Part shown: positions 41,371 through 52,030 of the stretch, piece after piece
Position numbering within the stretch: the stretch's first letter is position 1
Layout of the letters: every line of letters starts with the position of its first letter
Assembly (NCBI GenBank): GCA_028274465.1
Contig: CM051458.1
Location: forward strand, 73,595,766 to 73,659,765
Reading direction: 5' to 3'
Source of the DNA: Plantago ovata
Lineage: Eukaryota; Streptophyta; Magnoliopsida; Lamiales; Plantaginaceae
DNA: 64,000 bases
Program-made: the position numbers and the translations under genes
The notes under the pieces: model-generated
Databases searched by the model: none
What the model was told of the DNA's origin: nothing
What the model saw: only the letters and a program-made list of their open reading frames with translations

Positions 41371-42853
41371 TCATGCGGGATCAATTTTGCATCGGGTACT
41401 AGACTTCCCCGTCCAAGTGCTCTTCAAAGCACTAAGTCCCTGCACATCTTGACGAACATAAATAGGACCAAAGAATCCTACAAGTTCGTTAGTATCAACA
41501 TAAGCACATGAATTAATTATGGCTTGCAACGTATGTTGCTTGCCATTTACCTCGAAGCTACATGTACGACGGTACATGTCTATCACCATATGTACTTTGT
41601 TGATGAAGGCTCTACCAAAAGAACCACATCCTTGAGCTTTGCGAAGGATGTAGGCATGACGATGAAGTTCGTCTTGACCTCTACACCGGCGACTCTTACC
41701 ACTAGATTCTCGATCACACCCAATGGCTTCTTCATAGACCCATCCGCCAATTGCACCATGCACTTCATTGGTCTTAAGCCAGACAAACCCGACTCTTCGT
41801 ACACGTTCAAAGGTATGACATTCACACCCGCTCCCGTGTCTAGAGTTGCCACTATTCCATCCTTCTTACCCAAGCCGATTTCCACATCAAAGCTCTCTTG
41901 GATAGGCACTTCCACCATATCCACCAACTCATCCTCAGACGATGAGTTTTCATTCACTTCCTCACTATCGCATCAGATTGTGCGACCACTTTCTCTTCCA
42001 CAACTACCTTAGGAGTCTCAAGCTCCTCACTCACTTGCAAGTTTCAGTTCTTGCAACTTGGCACCTCAACTAGTGCATTGTCTCTCACAACCGTGATCTC
42101 CACGGGCAAATCAGTCACCACGGTTATGGCCATAGCCTTCTCCGTGTTTCGGGAAACTTCCCTTGCTCTCTACTCGCCCCTCGATCTATAAGCTCTTGTA
42201 GCTTCTTATGGAGGTTGCTACTACTAGCCTCAAGCTTCTCAAAGCGTTGATTGTTAGTAGCCTCATTACGATAGTAATGCCATGAATTTGTTCGTCTTCA
42301 TAACAGATCATTGAGTGAAGAGACAAGAGGTGAAGGAAGCACCCCTCCACCTTGTGGTCCCGAACTAGCAACCTGAGGTGGAGGTGTAGGATTAGAAGGC
42401 GGTGCTCCTTCATACCAATTGTTCCCATAGCTGAGACGACTTCTATCTTGATTAGGCCCATAGGCATTTTGATCCGAGTTATGAAAATAACCACGGTTGC
42501 CTTGATTCTGGTACCCACTCGGGGTCCACGGTTTTGTGGCCTCACATTGCCATAACCTTGCCCGTAGTTCACATCTCCAACTACTTGCTCTCCCTCAGCA
42601 GCATATACTTCTTGACGGACATCGTTCGTGATGTATTGCTCTCTAGCAAATTCAGAACGGCATAAGTAGCCGGGTGCCCATAGTTTTGCACACACCACAA
42701 ACTTCCGTAGAAGGAGAAGGAACGCTTTGCCTCAAAGCTTGCTTCACTTCATGGGCGAACCCATCGAAGGCATTTTGTTCCACTACTACCTTGGCCTCAC
42801 CTCTTTGCTCCTTTTGGAGCACACGAGCCCTCACATTCCGGTTTTGGGAATTT
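41371..42853 (-). pseudogene. A' gag-protease C-terminal half, frameshifted
   Basis: It corresponds to A 17426-18919, starting in the gag tail (RNVRARVLQKEQRGEAKVV). It shows several single-base losses relative to A, mostly in short homopolymers: GGG to GG in VVLLGRAF, CCGG to CCG at the FPGN position, and losses around 42050 and 42290. The protease DTG motif is intact in one frame (ATLDTGAGVNVIP). The clustering of indels within 1.5 kb of the contig end suggests sequencing error more than decay. Confidence 0.85.
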
Positions 42854-42953
42854 NNNNNNNNNNNNNNNNNNNNNNNNNNNNNNNNNNNNNNNNNNNNNNN
42901 NNNNNNNNNNNNNNNNNNNNNNNNNNNNNNNNNNNNNNNNNNNNNNNNNNNNN
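42854..42953. other. Assembly gap (100 N)
   Basis: Exactly 100 N, joining an A' gag on the left to copia integrase on the right. It is a scaffold placeholder of unknown size. Confidence 0.99.
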
Positions 42954-43697
42954 GACTATTCAAGATTCAATTGGGTAGTATCATCAAGCCATATCTGAAA
43001 CCACGGACTGAAATACCTAACTTGCTGAATAAGCTTGAAGTCATGAAAAATGACAAGGTAAGAGTCATAAGGACAGACCATGGTACTGAGTTTGTAAACC
43101 AGTACATAACTGAATATTGTACCTCCAAAGGTATTCAACATCAGTTATCCTCAGTAAGGACACCACAGCAAAATGGTGTTGCTGAACGGAAGAATCGTAC
43201 CCTGAAAGAAGCCGCAAGAACAATGCTTGCTGACACTGAGATAAGTGAGGCTTACTGGGTTGAAGCGATTAATACCGCCTGCTTACTCAGAATAGATGTT
43301 TGATTACTAAGGAATACAACAAAACTCCTTATGAATTGTTTGTTGGAAGACCTCCTAACATCACTCATCTAAGAGTATTTGGTTGCAAGTGTTTCGTTCT
43401 AACAATGGTAGAGAATACCTAAGAACATTTCAACCAAAGGCAGACGAAGCGATATTTCTTGGCTACTCTTTGCATAGTAAAGCTTACAGAGTTTACAAAA
43501 AAAAGGCACAAAAGATTGAAGAATCTGTGCATGTTGTATTCTACGAAAAGACACAAGGTGTGCCTGCTGAAGAAGAAATATCAGAATGTATGAAAAAGCT
43601 AATCATACATGAGCAAAGAACTGAATCTGATGCTAGGCAAATCAAGTCAATTGAACTAAATGATGATTCTGACAATGATTCTCCTCCCCCGTCATGA
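42954..43697 (+). pseudogene. E integrase, C-terminal part
   Basis: Copia integrase joins the cDNA to the host DNA. Visible motifs are VIRTDHGTEFVN (catalytic Asp), SVRTPQQNGVAERKNRTLKE (catalytic Glu), MLADTEISEAYWVEAINTA and, after a frameshift near 43300, TPYELFVGRPPNITHLRVFG and the GKFD-side motif ADEAIFLGYSLHSKAYRVYK. The N-terminal zinc finger and first Asp are missing in the gap. Frameshifts near 43300 and 43400 break the frame. Confidence 0.88.
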
Positions 43698-45625
43698 CAA
43701 GATAAATATAGTTCACGACAAAGAATTTCCAGCAAAAGATGCGGTTGCTCCGGAAGTTGCTGAAATTACGCAATCTCCAGTGCCTGCTGATGAAATATCT
43801 CAACCCAGCAATGCTGAACAAGCAGTTGCTGACGATCAAATCTCAGCAGAGACACAAATTCCCAGTAGTACTGAACAAGTACATACTGAAGAGTCACATG
43901 CTGATGAGCAAACATATCCTGATCCAACAAACAGGAAACCTGTTAATAAATGGATTAGAGATCATCCCTCTACGGATATGATTGGCGATATTAATAAACG
44001 CCAAGTGACTAGATCCAAAGCTACTCAAGGACTTGCTGAAGAAGCAACTGTCGTAGAAGTAGAATCTTTATTCTCTTGCTTTGTTTCAGAAATTGAACCT
44101 AAAACCATAGAAGAAGCTTTGAAGCATTCTGAATGGATAAAGGCAATGCAAGAAGAATTGGATCAATTTGAAAGAAACAAAGTCTGGAAACTTGTGCCAC
44201 TTGCTGAAAATAAGAAAGCTATTGGTACAAAGTGGGTGTTCAGAAACAAGCTGAGCGAGTCTGGTGAAGTAACAAGAAACAAAGCACGCTTAGTTGCTCA
44301 AGGTTACTGTCAGACTGAAGGATTGGACTATGATGAGTCTTACGCTCCAGTTGCAAGATTGGATGCAATTAGGCTTTTCTTGGCCTTTGCTGCTCACAAT
44401 GACTTCATTGTTTACCAAATGGATGTTAAGAGTGCATTCTTAAATGGTGAACTTGCTGAAGAAGTCTACCTAGAACAACCCCCGGCTTTGAACTTCCCTC
44501 AGAAACCAAGATGGTATATAAGCTTCAGAAAGCTGTATATGGTCTAAAGCAAGCACCAAGAGCATGGTATGATACCTTAGCTAAGTTCTTGCTGGAAAAT
44601 GGTTTCAAGAAAGGTGAAGTTGACAAAACTCTTTTACCATGAACCATGATGGTAAATTAATCTTAGTTCAAATTTATGTGGATGACATAATTTTTGGATC
44701 TAAGGACAAGCAACTTTGTGATGATTTTGCCAAACTCATGACAAATAAGTTTGAAATGAGTATGATGGGAAAATTGAATTATTTCCTAGGGTTGCAAGTC
44801 AAGCAACTCAAAGATGGAATATTCATAAATCAAGCAAAGTATGCGAAAGAAATGCTCATAAAGTTTAGGATCAAAGAGGATGAAAAACCTGAAAAGATCC
44901 CTATGAGTGTTGGTACCAAATTGGGCTATACTAAAGAGGACAAAAGTGTTGAAGAACACAAGTATAGGAAGCTCATTGGTTCCTTGTTGTATTTAACAGC
45001 AAGTAGACCTGACATTCAGTATGCTGTTTGTGTGTGTGCAAGATTCCAATCGGATCCAAAAGAATCACACTACAAAAAGGCAATTAAAATACTGAAATAT
45101 GTTAAAGGTACAGTCAATGTTGGATTATGGTATCCAAAAGATTCTGGACTTGAATTGGTTGGCTATTCTGATGCTGATCATGGTGGATCAACTCTTGATA
45201 GAAAAAGTACCTCTGGAACTTGTCAGTTTTTGGGTACTAGATTAATATCATGGTTCAGCAAGAAGCAAACGTGTGTCGCCAATTCATCTACAGAATCTGA
45301 ATACATTGCAGCTGGTTGTTGCACAGCTCAAATCCTATGGATTCAGCAACAATTAAGAGATTATGGTATTTCTGCAAAGAAAACACCAATCTTTTGTGAT
45401 AATACAAGTGCTATTGCAATTACGCAAAATCCTAAGTTTCACTCTAGGACCAAGCACATTGATATTAGACATCATTTCATTAGAGATCATGTGGAAAAAG
45501 GTGATATTGAGGTTGTGAAAGTAGGTACTGAAGATCAGCTTGCTGACATCTTTACCAAGCCCCTACCGGATAATAGGTTCGCAATGTTAAGGTATAACCT
45601 TGGATTGATTGAACTACCTCAATAA
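43698..45625 (+). pseudogene. E reverse transcriptase and RNase H
   Basis: After a linker the RT starts with [20 protein letters not shown] and continues [60 protein letters not shown] and the catalytic IYVDDIIFGS. RNase H and tail follow: SDADHGGSTLDRKSTSGTCQ, VANSSTESEYIAA and ADIFTKPLP. The end at 45625 (GLIELPQ) is the usual copia pol end. Frameshifts near 44510 and 44635 break the frame; all catalytic motifs are still readable, so the copy is fairly young. Confidence 0.92.
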
Positions 45626-45647
45626 ATAATACACTTGGCAGAATGCT

Positions 45648-46010
45648 GAAACCGGTATTCAGCAAGCCAAAGTATTCTTGTCCAAAGACCAAGTCACTGA
45701 TTTCTTCTAAGAAATGATAAGTCACAACATGATTGCTGAAACAGGCATTCAACAAGTAATTCCTTCAAAACAGGTATTTGTTAGGAAACTTGATCACTTG
45801 CTGAGAACAGGAACTCAGTAAGTGAAAGAATCTAAGGATTGCTGAGACGGGTACTTAGACAATCAAAAAGATACTGAAACAGGTATTCAAGTATCAAAGG
45901 AATTTTCTGAAACAGGAATTCAGAGAAAGAGCAAAACCTCATCTCTCAGATTTTACCAAAGGATGTCTCAAATTGCAAAAAGAATTTACTGATACGGGAA
46001 ATCATAAATA
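45648..46010 (+). repeat. Covarying palindromic repeats after E pol
   Basis: Seven dispersed units of form CTGAR-N(7-8)-YTCAG: CTGAAACCGGTATTCAG (45649), CTGAAACAGGCATTCAA, CTGAGAACAGGAACTCAG, CTGAGACGGGTACTTAG, CTGAAACAGGTATTCAA, CTGAAACAGGAATTCAG and a weak one near 45990. Arms alternate CTGAA/TTCAG and CTGAG/CTCAG. The region is noncoding. Confidence 0.75.
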
Positions 46011-46044
46011 TATTTTAAACTTAGAAATTATGAGATATCTAAGT

Positions 46045-46054
46045 AAGGGGGAAC
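46045..46054 (+). other. Internal polypurine tract of E
   Basis: AAGGGGGAAC, similar to the terminal tract at 52016-52028. Multiple polypurine tracts are known in Sireviruses. Confidence 0.6.
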
Positions 46055-46393
46055 TTTCAGCAAGAAGCTAGATTGTTAATTCAAACTCGCTGAAAAGATT
46101 CTTGTCTATTTCAGCAAGCAATCTATCCCTTATTACTCGGTAAAATCAATTTGTGACGTTAAGCTGGCACAGATAAACTCGCAATAAATCATGACATGAA
46201 ATTCAATCGTGGCCATTGATTAAAAGGAGTTATTAATCTAACGGCTAACAAAACAAAGAGAGAGAGTGCTCTGACGGTTTTAGTTAGTGGGCCACTACGC
46301 ATTCAATGCAAAGGCTCCACTATCTCCAGTGTTTCTCTGTTTTACCCTTGCTGAGAACTCAAATCGATTGAGTTTCTCACACACCAGAGACAC

Positions 46394-46486
46394 TATATAA
46401 AGAAGGAGTTAGAGAAATGACAAAATTCTTTAACTCACATTTCCTTTCTCTGCAATTTCTAGCCTGAAACTACTCTATATAAAGAA
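46394..46486 (+). promoter_or_regulatory. Predicted promoter and leader of the E accessory gene
   Basis: TATATAAAG at 46394-46402 lies 93 nt before the ATG at 46487, followed by a pyrimidine-rich leader. The preceding region is noncoding. It looks like a stand-alone Pol II promoter inside the element; inferred from sequence only. Confidence 0.55.
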
Positions 46487-49400
46487 ATGGCTCCCAAGAG
46501 ACAGTCATCTAAGTCCTCAAATCGTCAAAGGTTGACAGTGCTGAAACAGGCATTGCTCCGGTGACTGCTCCGGTGATTTCTCTGACCCAAAACACAGCGA
46601 AAGTTGTGTTGAAAAACGACCGAATCACTGAAAACCTATGCCTCCGTCATATCTTGACACTGCAAAGTGTGAGATGTTGATGCAATGGGAGGATTTGCAA
46701 AAGAAAAGTACATTCGGTACTTTTATGAACAAGAACTTGATGACCAAAATGAAGAGGCGCTTGAGTTCATTAAGCAGCAAGGCCTCATGAACTTTATCTC
46801 TGCTCGCACTAAGCAAGTGAGCATGATTGATACTATGGAGTTCTACAACAATGCAGAAATCCAGTCCCTTACAGACAGTAATGGAGTCACTGAAAAAGTG
46901 ATTCTTACTTATGTTCAGAACACGCAAATCGTCCTAAAATGGACTGATTTAGCAGAGATCTTTCAGATTCCAACCAATGGAACTGAAGACGACGTCATTG
47001 CCACTGACGAAGAAATTGAAGCTTTCTACAGTGACGTCAGAAATGCAAAAATGAAGAAAGGCGAGATAGCTCCCGTGACTTGGACAAAGCACGTTAAGAG
47101 AAAGCATCTCTGTCCTTCACTTGGTCTAGTAGCTCTGCTACTGATTAAGTTCTTGACTCCCAAGTCGGAGGAATTGACCAAGTAGGCCTGAGAAGATGGC
47201 CATTGCTGATGCATATCCATGATAATAAATCGGAACTTAACTGGGCTAAGTACATTTTCAACAGACTTGTTGATTGTGTTACTAAGTTTAAGGTAAAGGT
47301 AGAAGACAACAAGGTCTCACCTTCCTTTCCAGTTATGTATGGAATCAAGATATGCTATATCCTTGAACATTTCAGGATTCAGCTAAGAAACCCATTGCCA
47401 ATCAAGAAATCTGTGTGCAATGTGGGAAGGTCTTTCTACAAGCAAAATGTACCTAAGATTGCTGGAAAGAAATCCAAGAAGACAACAACTGCAAATGTTG
47501 TCAGCACAAGCCAGCAAGAAAGGTATACAACAGCTGCAGATGTTACCACTCAGCAACTTAGAGATGAAACTGCTGTTGGTGATGGTAACACAAATGAAAC
47601 TGCTGTAGAAAATCAACAAGGTACGTGTACAAGAGCCGTTGCTGAAAATGCAACAATAGATGACTCTGGGAAACCGGAGAAATCTAAAGAAGAAAGAGGA
47701 AAGCTGATGATGACACTCAGACTGCAGCGTCATCAGCAAATCCCGTACCTAAGAGGAAACGGACAAGTAACAAAGAAAGAAGACACTGGCTTCTCAGTCA
47801 GTCCCCAACGTCCAAGACTCCTCAGTCAATTCCCAGACAAATGCTGAAAGACATTTGCCAGTAGATGTTGCTGAGATAATTACTGAAACATACATCAGCA
47901 ATGTTGAAGTGTTTGCGGAAGCCTTCAACAATCAACTTAACGTTGATAACTCTAATGAGAATAGACCACAAGGCAGTGGAAATGAAATTCCTGCCCAAGT
48001 CCCAGATATCTACTTTGTAGATAATCTAGATGATCAAACCATGGAACCAGTAAGCAACATTGCTGCTGATTTGCAAAGAGCGGCACTTGCTGATGCTGCT
48101 GAACAGATGGTTGCTGAACAAGCAACTCATCAAGTTGCTGAAGCCCAGCTTGCTGATGGACCAGTTGCTGAGAAAGCAATGGTACCAGTTCCTGAAGTTG
48201 CTGAAACTCAAGAAGCATCATTCAAAGACGCATCTCTTGATGCTGAGAATGCTGGCCCAAGTTCACCCAAGACTTCAATTGACAAAGTCCAGCTTGTACT
48301 GGAAGATTTAAGCAAACAAATGGAGTTGGAGATTGAAGAATCATCCAACAAGTCAATTGAACTCTTCATGACAAGCAGTGAGCTTAAAGGTCAAGTTGCT
48401 TCTGCTCAACTTGTCAATTCAGAGACAAGGGAGATTGCTGAAACCGCACAACTTTCTCAGTTAGAGCAAACTCAGAAGTCTGCTGAAGAAACAGTCCAAG
48501 AAGCTGAAGAAACTGTTAATGCTGAAAAGACTGAGCCACAACCTGTCCTTCCTCAGCAGGTAGTTAATACAACCATCAGTAAAACTTCAAATTCTGAAAC
48601 TTATTCTTTTGCTAATATTATACTATCTCTACAGACTTCTCAAGATACAAGTCAGATGGTTGCTGAAGCCTCTGAACCAGAACCAACACTCCCTGCTCAG
48701 CAGGTAGTTAATAATTTTGGTATAAAAACTAAGTTTGACAGCTTAGTACTTGTGTCTAATTTTAATTTATTTCAGGATGAACAAATGGAGGATGCTACCC
48801 CAGCTCCTCATGGAATGGAAATTGTACTACATGAGCTTGCTGACTCTCAGCAGGTAAATCATGTTTCAGATTTAAACTCTAAAACAATTCTCCAAACCAA
48901 TCCTGATCTAAATAAATTCTTTTTCAGGCTCAAAAGGAGACCACTGAAATGGTACTCATCACTGAAGATCAGCAAGTAAGTTCTGAAGAACTTTACTTGA
49001 GCTTCAAGAGGACAACTTTGTCTAGAGTTGCTAAGTCCGTCAGCAACTGGCAAAGATATAGGAGAATGGACTTCTCAGATCTTCACCTTCATCTCTCAAA
49101 TGAGAAAAAGAGATCTTCACTGCTGAAGCTCGAAACATTTGTCCACTCCATACTTCCTGACGAAATGACATATTCTCAGCAAATGAGTTCAAATCTGATT
49201 GCTCAAATCAGAGAGAATATGAAGGCCAAATTTAAGAGTGCCTCTCCAGCTGAACAAGCTGTGATGCTCAAAGGCTCGTTCGTTCCTGTGGTGGCTGATC
49301 CCCACAAACTAACTGAGGAAGAGGAAGTGACAAGTGTTGCTTTGTATAAGCACGTTGAGCTAGTCATCTTGACTGATGATGAAGAAGAAGAAGAAGATGA

Positions 49401-51767
49401 GAACATTCCCACTGATCCCAGTGATGATGAAGGGAAAGATTCTAAGGACAAAAAGGATGAAGATGATGACAATCAAGGTCCAAGTCCTGGTGCTGGTGGA
49501 TTAAAGTTGACAGCTGCTGAAACTAATCCCTCTGACAATCAGCAAGCTGATCAACAACAATCTCAGCAAGAATCTCAACCCCCTCCTGCTGCTGCTGAAA
49601 ATCAAGCACCTATAAAAGGTGCTGATACTGAAGAAGAATACGCCAGAAAAAGGGCTGCCTTGAAAAATGGCAAAAGTCCAGTTTCTGATGCCAAGGTTAC
49701 TGAAGAAAACCTTGAAGATGAGGATGAAGAAGATGAAGATTACCAACGAGCTTTACAAAATAGTCTCGTGATCCATGCAAGGCATACGCAGGATCTGGAA
49801 ATTGGTGAATCTTCAAGACCAAAATCAAAGGAAGTTCCATCCCTTCCGCCTACTACTGGCGAAACTCCAGTTACTGAGTCACAAACGTTGCCTTCAGCAA
49901 CTACTCAATTAAAACTAACTACTGGCGAAACTCTAGTAATTGAGCCCCAAACTCAATTGAAACAACTATCTACTGGTGAAACTCCAGTCGTTGAGTCTGA
50001 AGCGTTGCCATCAGCAACCACTCAACAACAAGGACGTGAAGCTACTGACAAAGGCTTAAAAGTCGCTCAACTTGATGAATCTGAGGATGATGACGACTTG
50101 TCGGAAAATGAAGATGAACAATCCAAGCGAGACCCAAAAGTCGTTCAGATTCCTCCTCCTAATTATCTAAGCTATGAAGGAGATTCATTAAGGGCTGAGT
50201 TGCTTTTACAAGATGATCAGTTTGCTACTGAACTTAAGGCTCACTCCTTGACACCTAATTTAGTGCCGTTCCCAAGAGTTGAGGAGTTTACTCCCAGAAT
50301 TCTCGCACTAAAGAAAGTCCATGAAGCCTGCAAAGCTGAAGATGAGGCATTGCTTGCTGAGAGCCCACTTGACATTGGAAAAATATTGGCTACGGTGCTG
50401 AGACGCACTACAACTTTAACCATAGCTCAGAAAGACATAAGTCTTTTTCACAAGAGCTATGAAGAAGATGTAAGTCAAGCTCTCTTACTGGCAAAAAGTG
50501 CTCTTGTCAAAGCTCAGACTATTATGGATGAGAAGGCCGCAACAGAGAAAAGACATGAAGAGAACATGATGAATATTCAAAAGAGTTAGCAACAATGAAC
50601 TCTGACCAACAAGAAATCATCATGAAATATAACAGCCTCAACACTCTTGCTGAAAATTGCAATGAGTTTTATTCTCTGCACATCACTTCGATGTTGCAAT
50701 CCATGTCTAAGGGGGAAAAGAAGACTAGAAAAAGCAATCAAACCCCTCCTACTCCTGCTGTGGATGTGCCACTAGAACCTCTTGCTGAAAGAGAGCAAAG
50801 TTCTAAAAGACAAGCAGAAACTGAGATAAATTCAGCAAGTACCAAAAAGAGAAAAACCGCTGCTGAAACTCAAGATTTCTGTCACATTGAAAGTCATCAC
50901 AATCTGAATGAAGATGATGAAGAAGATGATGACAATCAAACAATAGCTCAAGCCATAAGAGCTAGACCCTTAACAGCCATAACTCCGTCTGGCCACTCAA
51001 GGCATTTTTCGTCTGACTCTTCAGCAAGAGATCAAGACAATGCTAAAACAAGAAGAAGAAGGCAAAGACAGGAAGAGAAAAGGCTGGCCAACATTGCTAT
51101 TGGCTCCGGCATTGAATATACAAAGACCAGCAATGATGAAACCACTCAGAATGTGATCAGAAACATTCATGGTTGCTGGATCCTAAAGCTGGAAGATTTG
51201 TTGGTAAATGAGTTCTTTCCTACAGCCTGTTTGAATCAAATGTTCAAATGGATTGAACTCAAGGTCCAAAAGAAGCAAAGGGAAGAATCCCTCCCAAGAA
51301 ATATTGCTAGGAAATGGTTGAATCTTGAGGTTTATGTAAGAAGAGTTGCCATTGGTAAGACATTTAGACAAGAACCAAATCTAATCAAACCACCTGGCAT
51401 CGCTTTCTATGCTGACCCGGTAACAAAGAAACCTAAGAAGAAACTTGGATTGATTCCTTATGAGTACTTCTATCTGACTGCTCAGGATCAAGAAGATGAT
51501 CTTCTCTGGTTAAGAAAGATTCAACCGAGAAACATTTCAGATACACAGCTTCTCCATGCCAGCAATTGGGGCATGCATTTGTGGGTAATTAACTACATGG
51601 AAATGAATGCTGAAAAGCATCATCATACTGCCTGCAAAAATGCAAGAATTCTTCAACTACAAGTCCGTAGGCTACTGGAAAACTACGAGAAGGATTGTGT
51701 TGAATTCACTGCTCTTGCTGAGAAGAGTGTAAGAGAGATTCTGAGAAAATCCTCTGGAAGAGTTTAA
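46487..51767 (+). pseudogene. E accessory gene, about 1,690 residues, with three small introns
   Basis: It starts MAPKRQSSKSSNR at 46487. An N-terminal helical domain (YIRYFYEQELDDQNEEALEF, MEFYNNAEIQSLT, WTKHVKRKHLCPSLGLVALL, NWAKYIFNRLVDCV, FPVMYGIKICYILEHF) resembles the domain of A and B ORF2. Then come a KRKR basic stretch, a long Ala/Glu/Val/Gln-rich section with many VAE and LAE units, acidic runs (DDEEEEEDENIP) and coiled coil. The C-terminal domain is unknown (GCWILKLEDLLVNEFFPTAC, YEYFYLTAQDQEDDLLWLRK). Frameshifts occur near 46530, 46680, 47185, 47690-47850 and 50585. Three 72-75 nt introns fall in 48560-48927. Position matches the env-like gene of Sireviruses, but I see no signal peptide or membrane segment. 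Function unknown. Confidence 0.7.
48560..48927 (+). other. Three mini-introns in tandem exon-intron units
   Basis: Introns 48560-48634 (75 nt), 48704-48775 (72 nt) and 48854-48927 (74 nt). All donors are CAGCAG|GTA and acceptors are TACAG or TTCAG. The interiors are T-rich, unlike the Glu/Ala-coding exons. Removing the 74-nt intron shifts the frame exactly from the one ending at 48979 to the one open until 50589, strong support for splicing. Unit spacing is 144 and 150 nt. Confidence 0.72.
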
Positions 51768-52015
51768 GTCCCTGCAATAGTTTCTTGTTAAAAGTTTTTG
51801 TTTGCTGATTCTTTGTTATCTATGATTCCTTGTAAACTTATGAATGATAACTTTCAGCAATGAATTCTTTTTGACTCTTATTGGTTTTTGATTATGCAAC
51901 TTACTTATGCTTACTGTTTTTTAATTCAAGTATGCTTGCATTAATCATCTGATTTATTCAACATCAGAAACCTCTAAAAGGGTAACAATTAATTTAGCCA
52001 TGGATTGCTAACATC

Positions 52016-52028
52016 AAAAAGGGGGAAA
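52016..52028 (+). other. E terminal polypurine tract
   Basis: AAAAAGGGGGAAA two bases before the 3' LTR start at 52031. Confidence 0.9.
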
Positions 52029-52030
52029 TT

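Larger units (their letters stand above)
35486..42853 (-). mobile_element. A': 3' part of an A element (gag to 3' LTR)
   Basis: The minus-strand order is partial gag-pro, hairpin, palindrome array 2, leader and intron, ORF2, array 3, 3' UTR with hairpins and purine run, PPT, 3' LTR. Internal sequence from the gag-ORF2 interval through ORF2 is identical to A wherever I compared it (all open frames in both strands agree over 19033-21429). It probably is the other half of A read from an inverted contig. Confidence 0.9.

Noticed and set aside
15133-42853. A giant inverted repeat (A and A' facing each other), as in a large palindrome or inversion
   Set aside because: Shared target duplication, complementary T1 LTR pieces, termination of both arms at N gaps and complementary end errors all point to one locus assembled twice with a flipped contig.
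46487-51767. Viral-type envelope glycoprotein in E
   Set aside because: No signal peptide, membrane segment or Cys-rich ectodomain is visible; composition is acidic, Ala/Glu-rich and coiled coil. Position alone is not enough.
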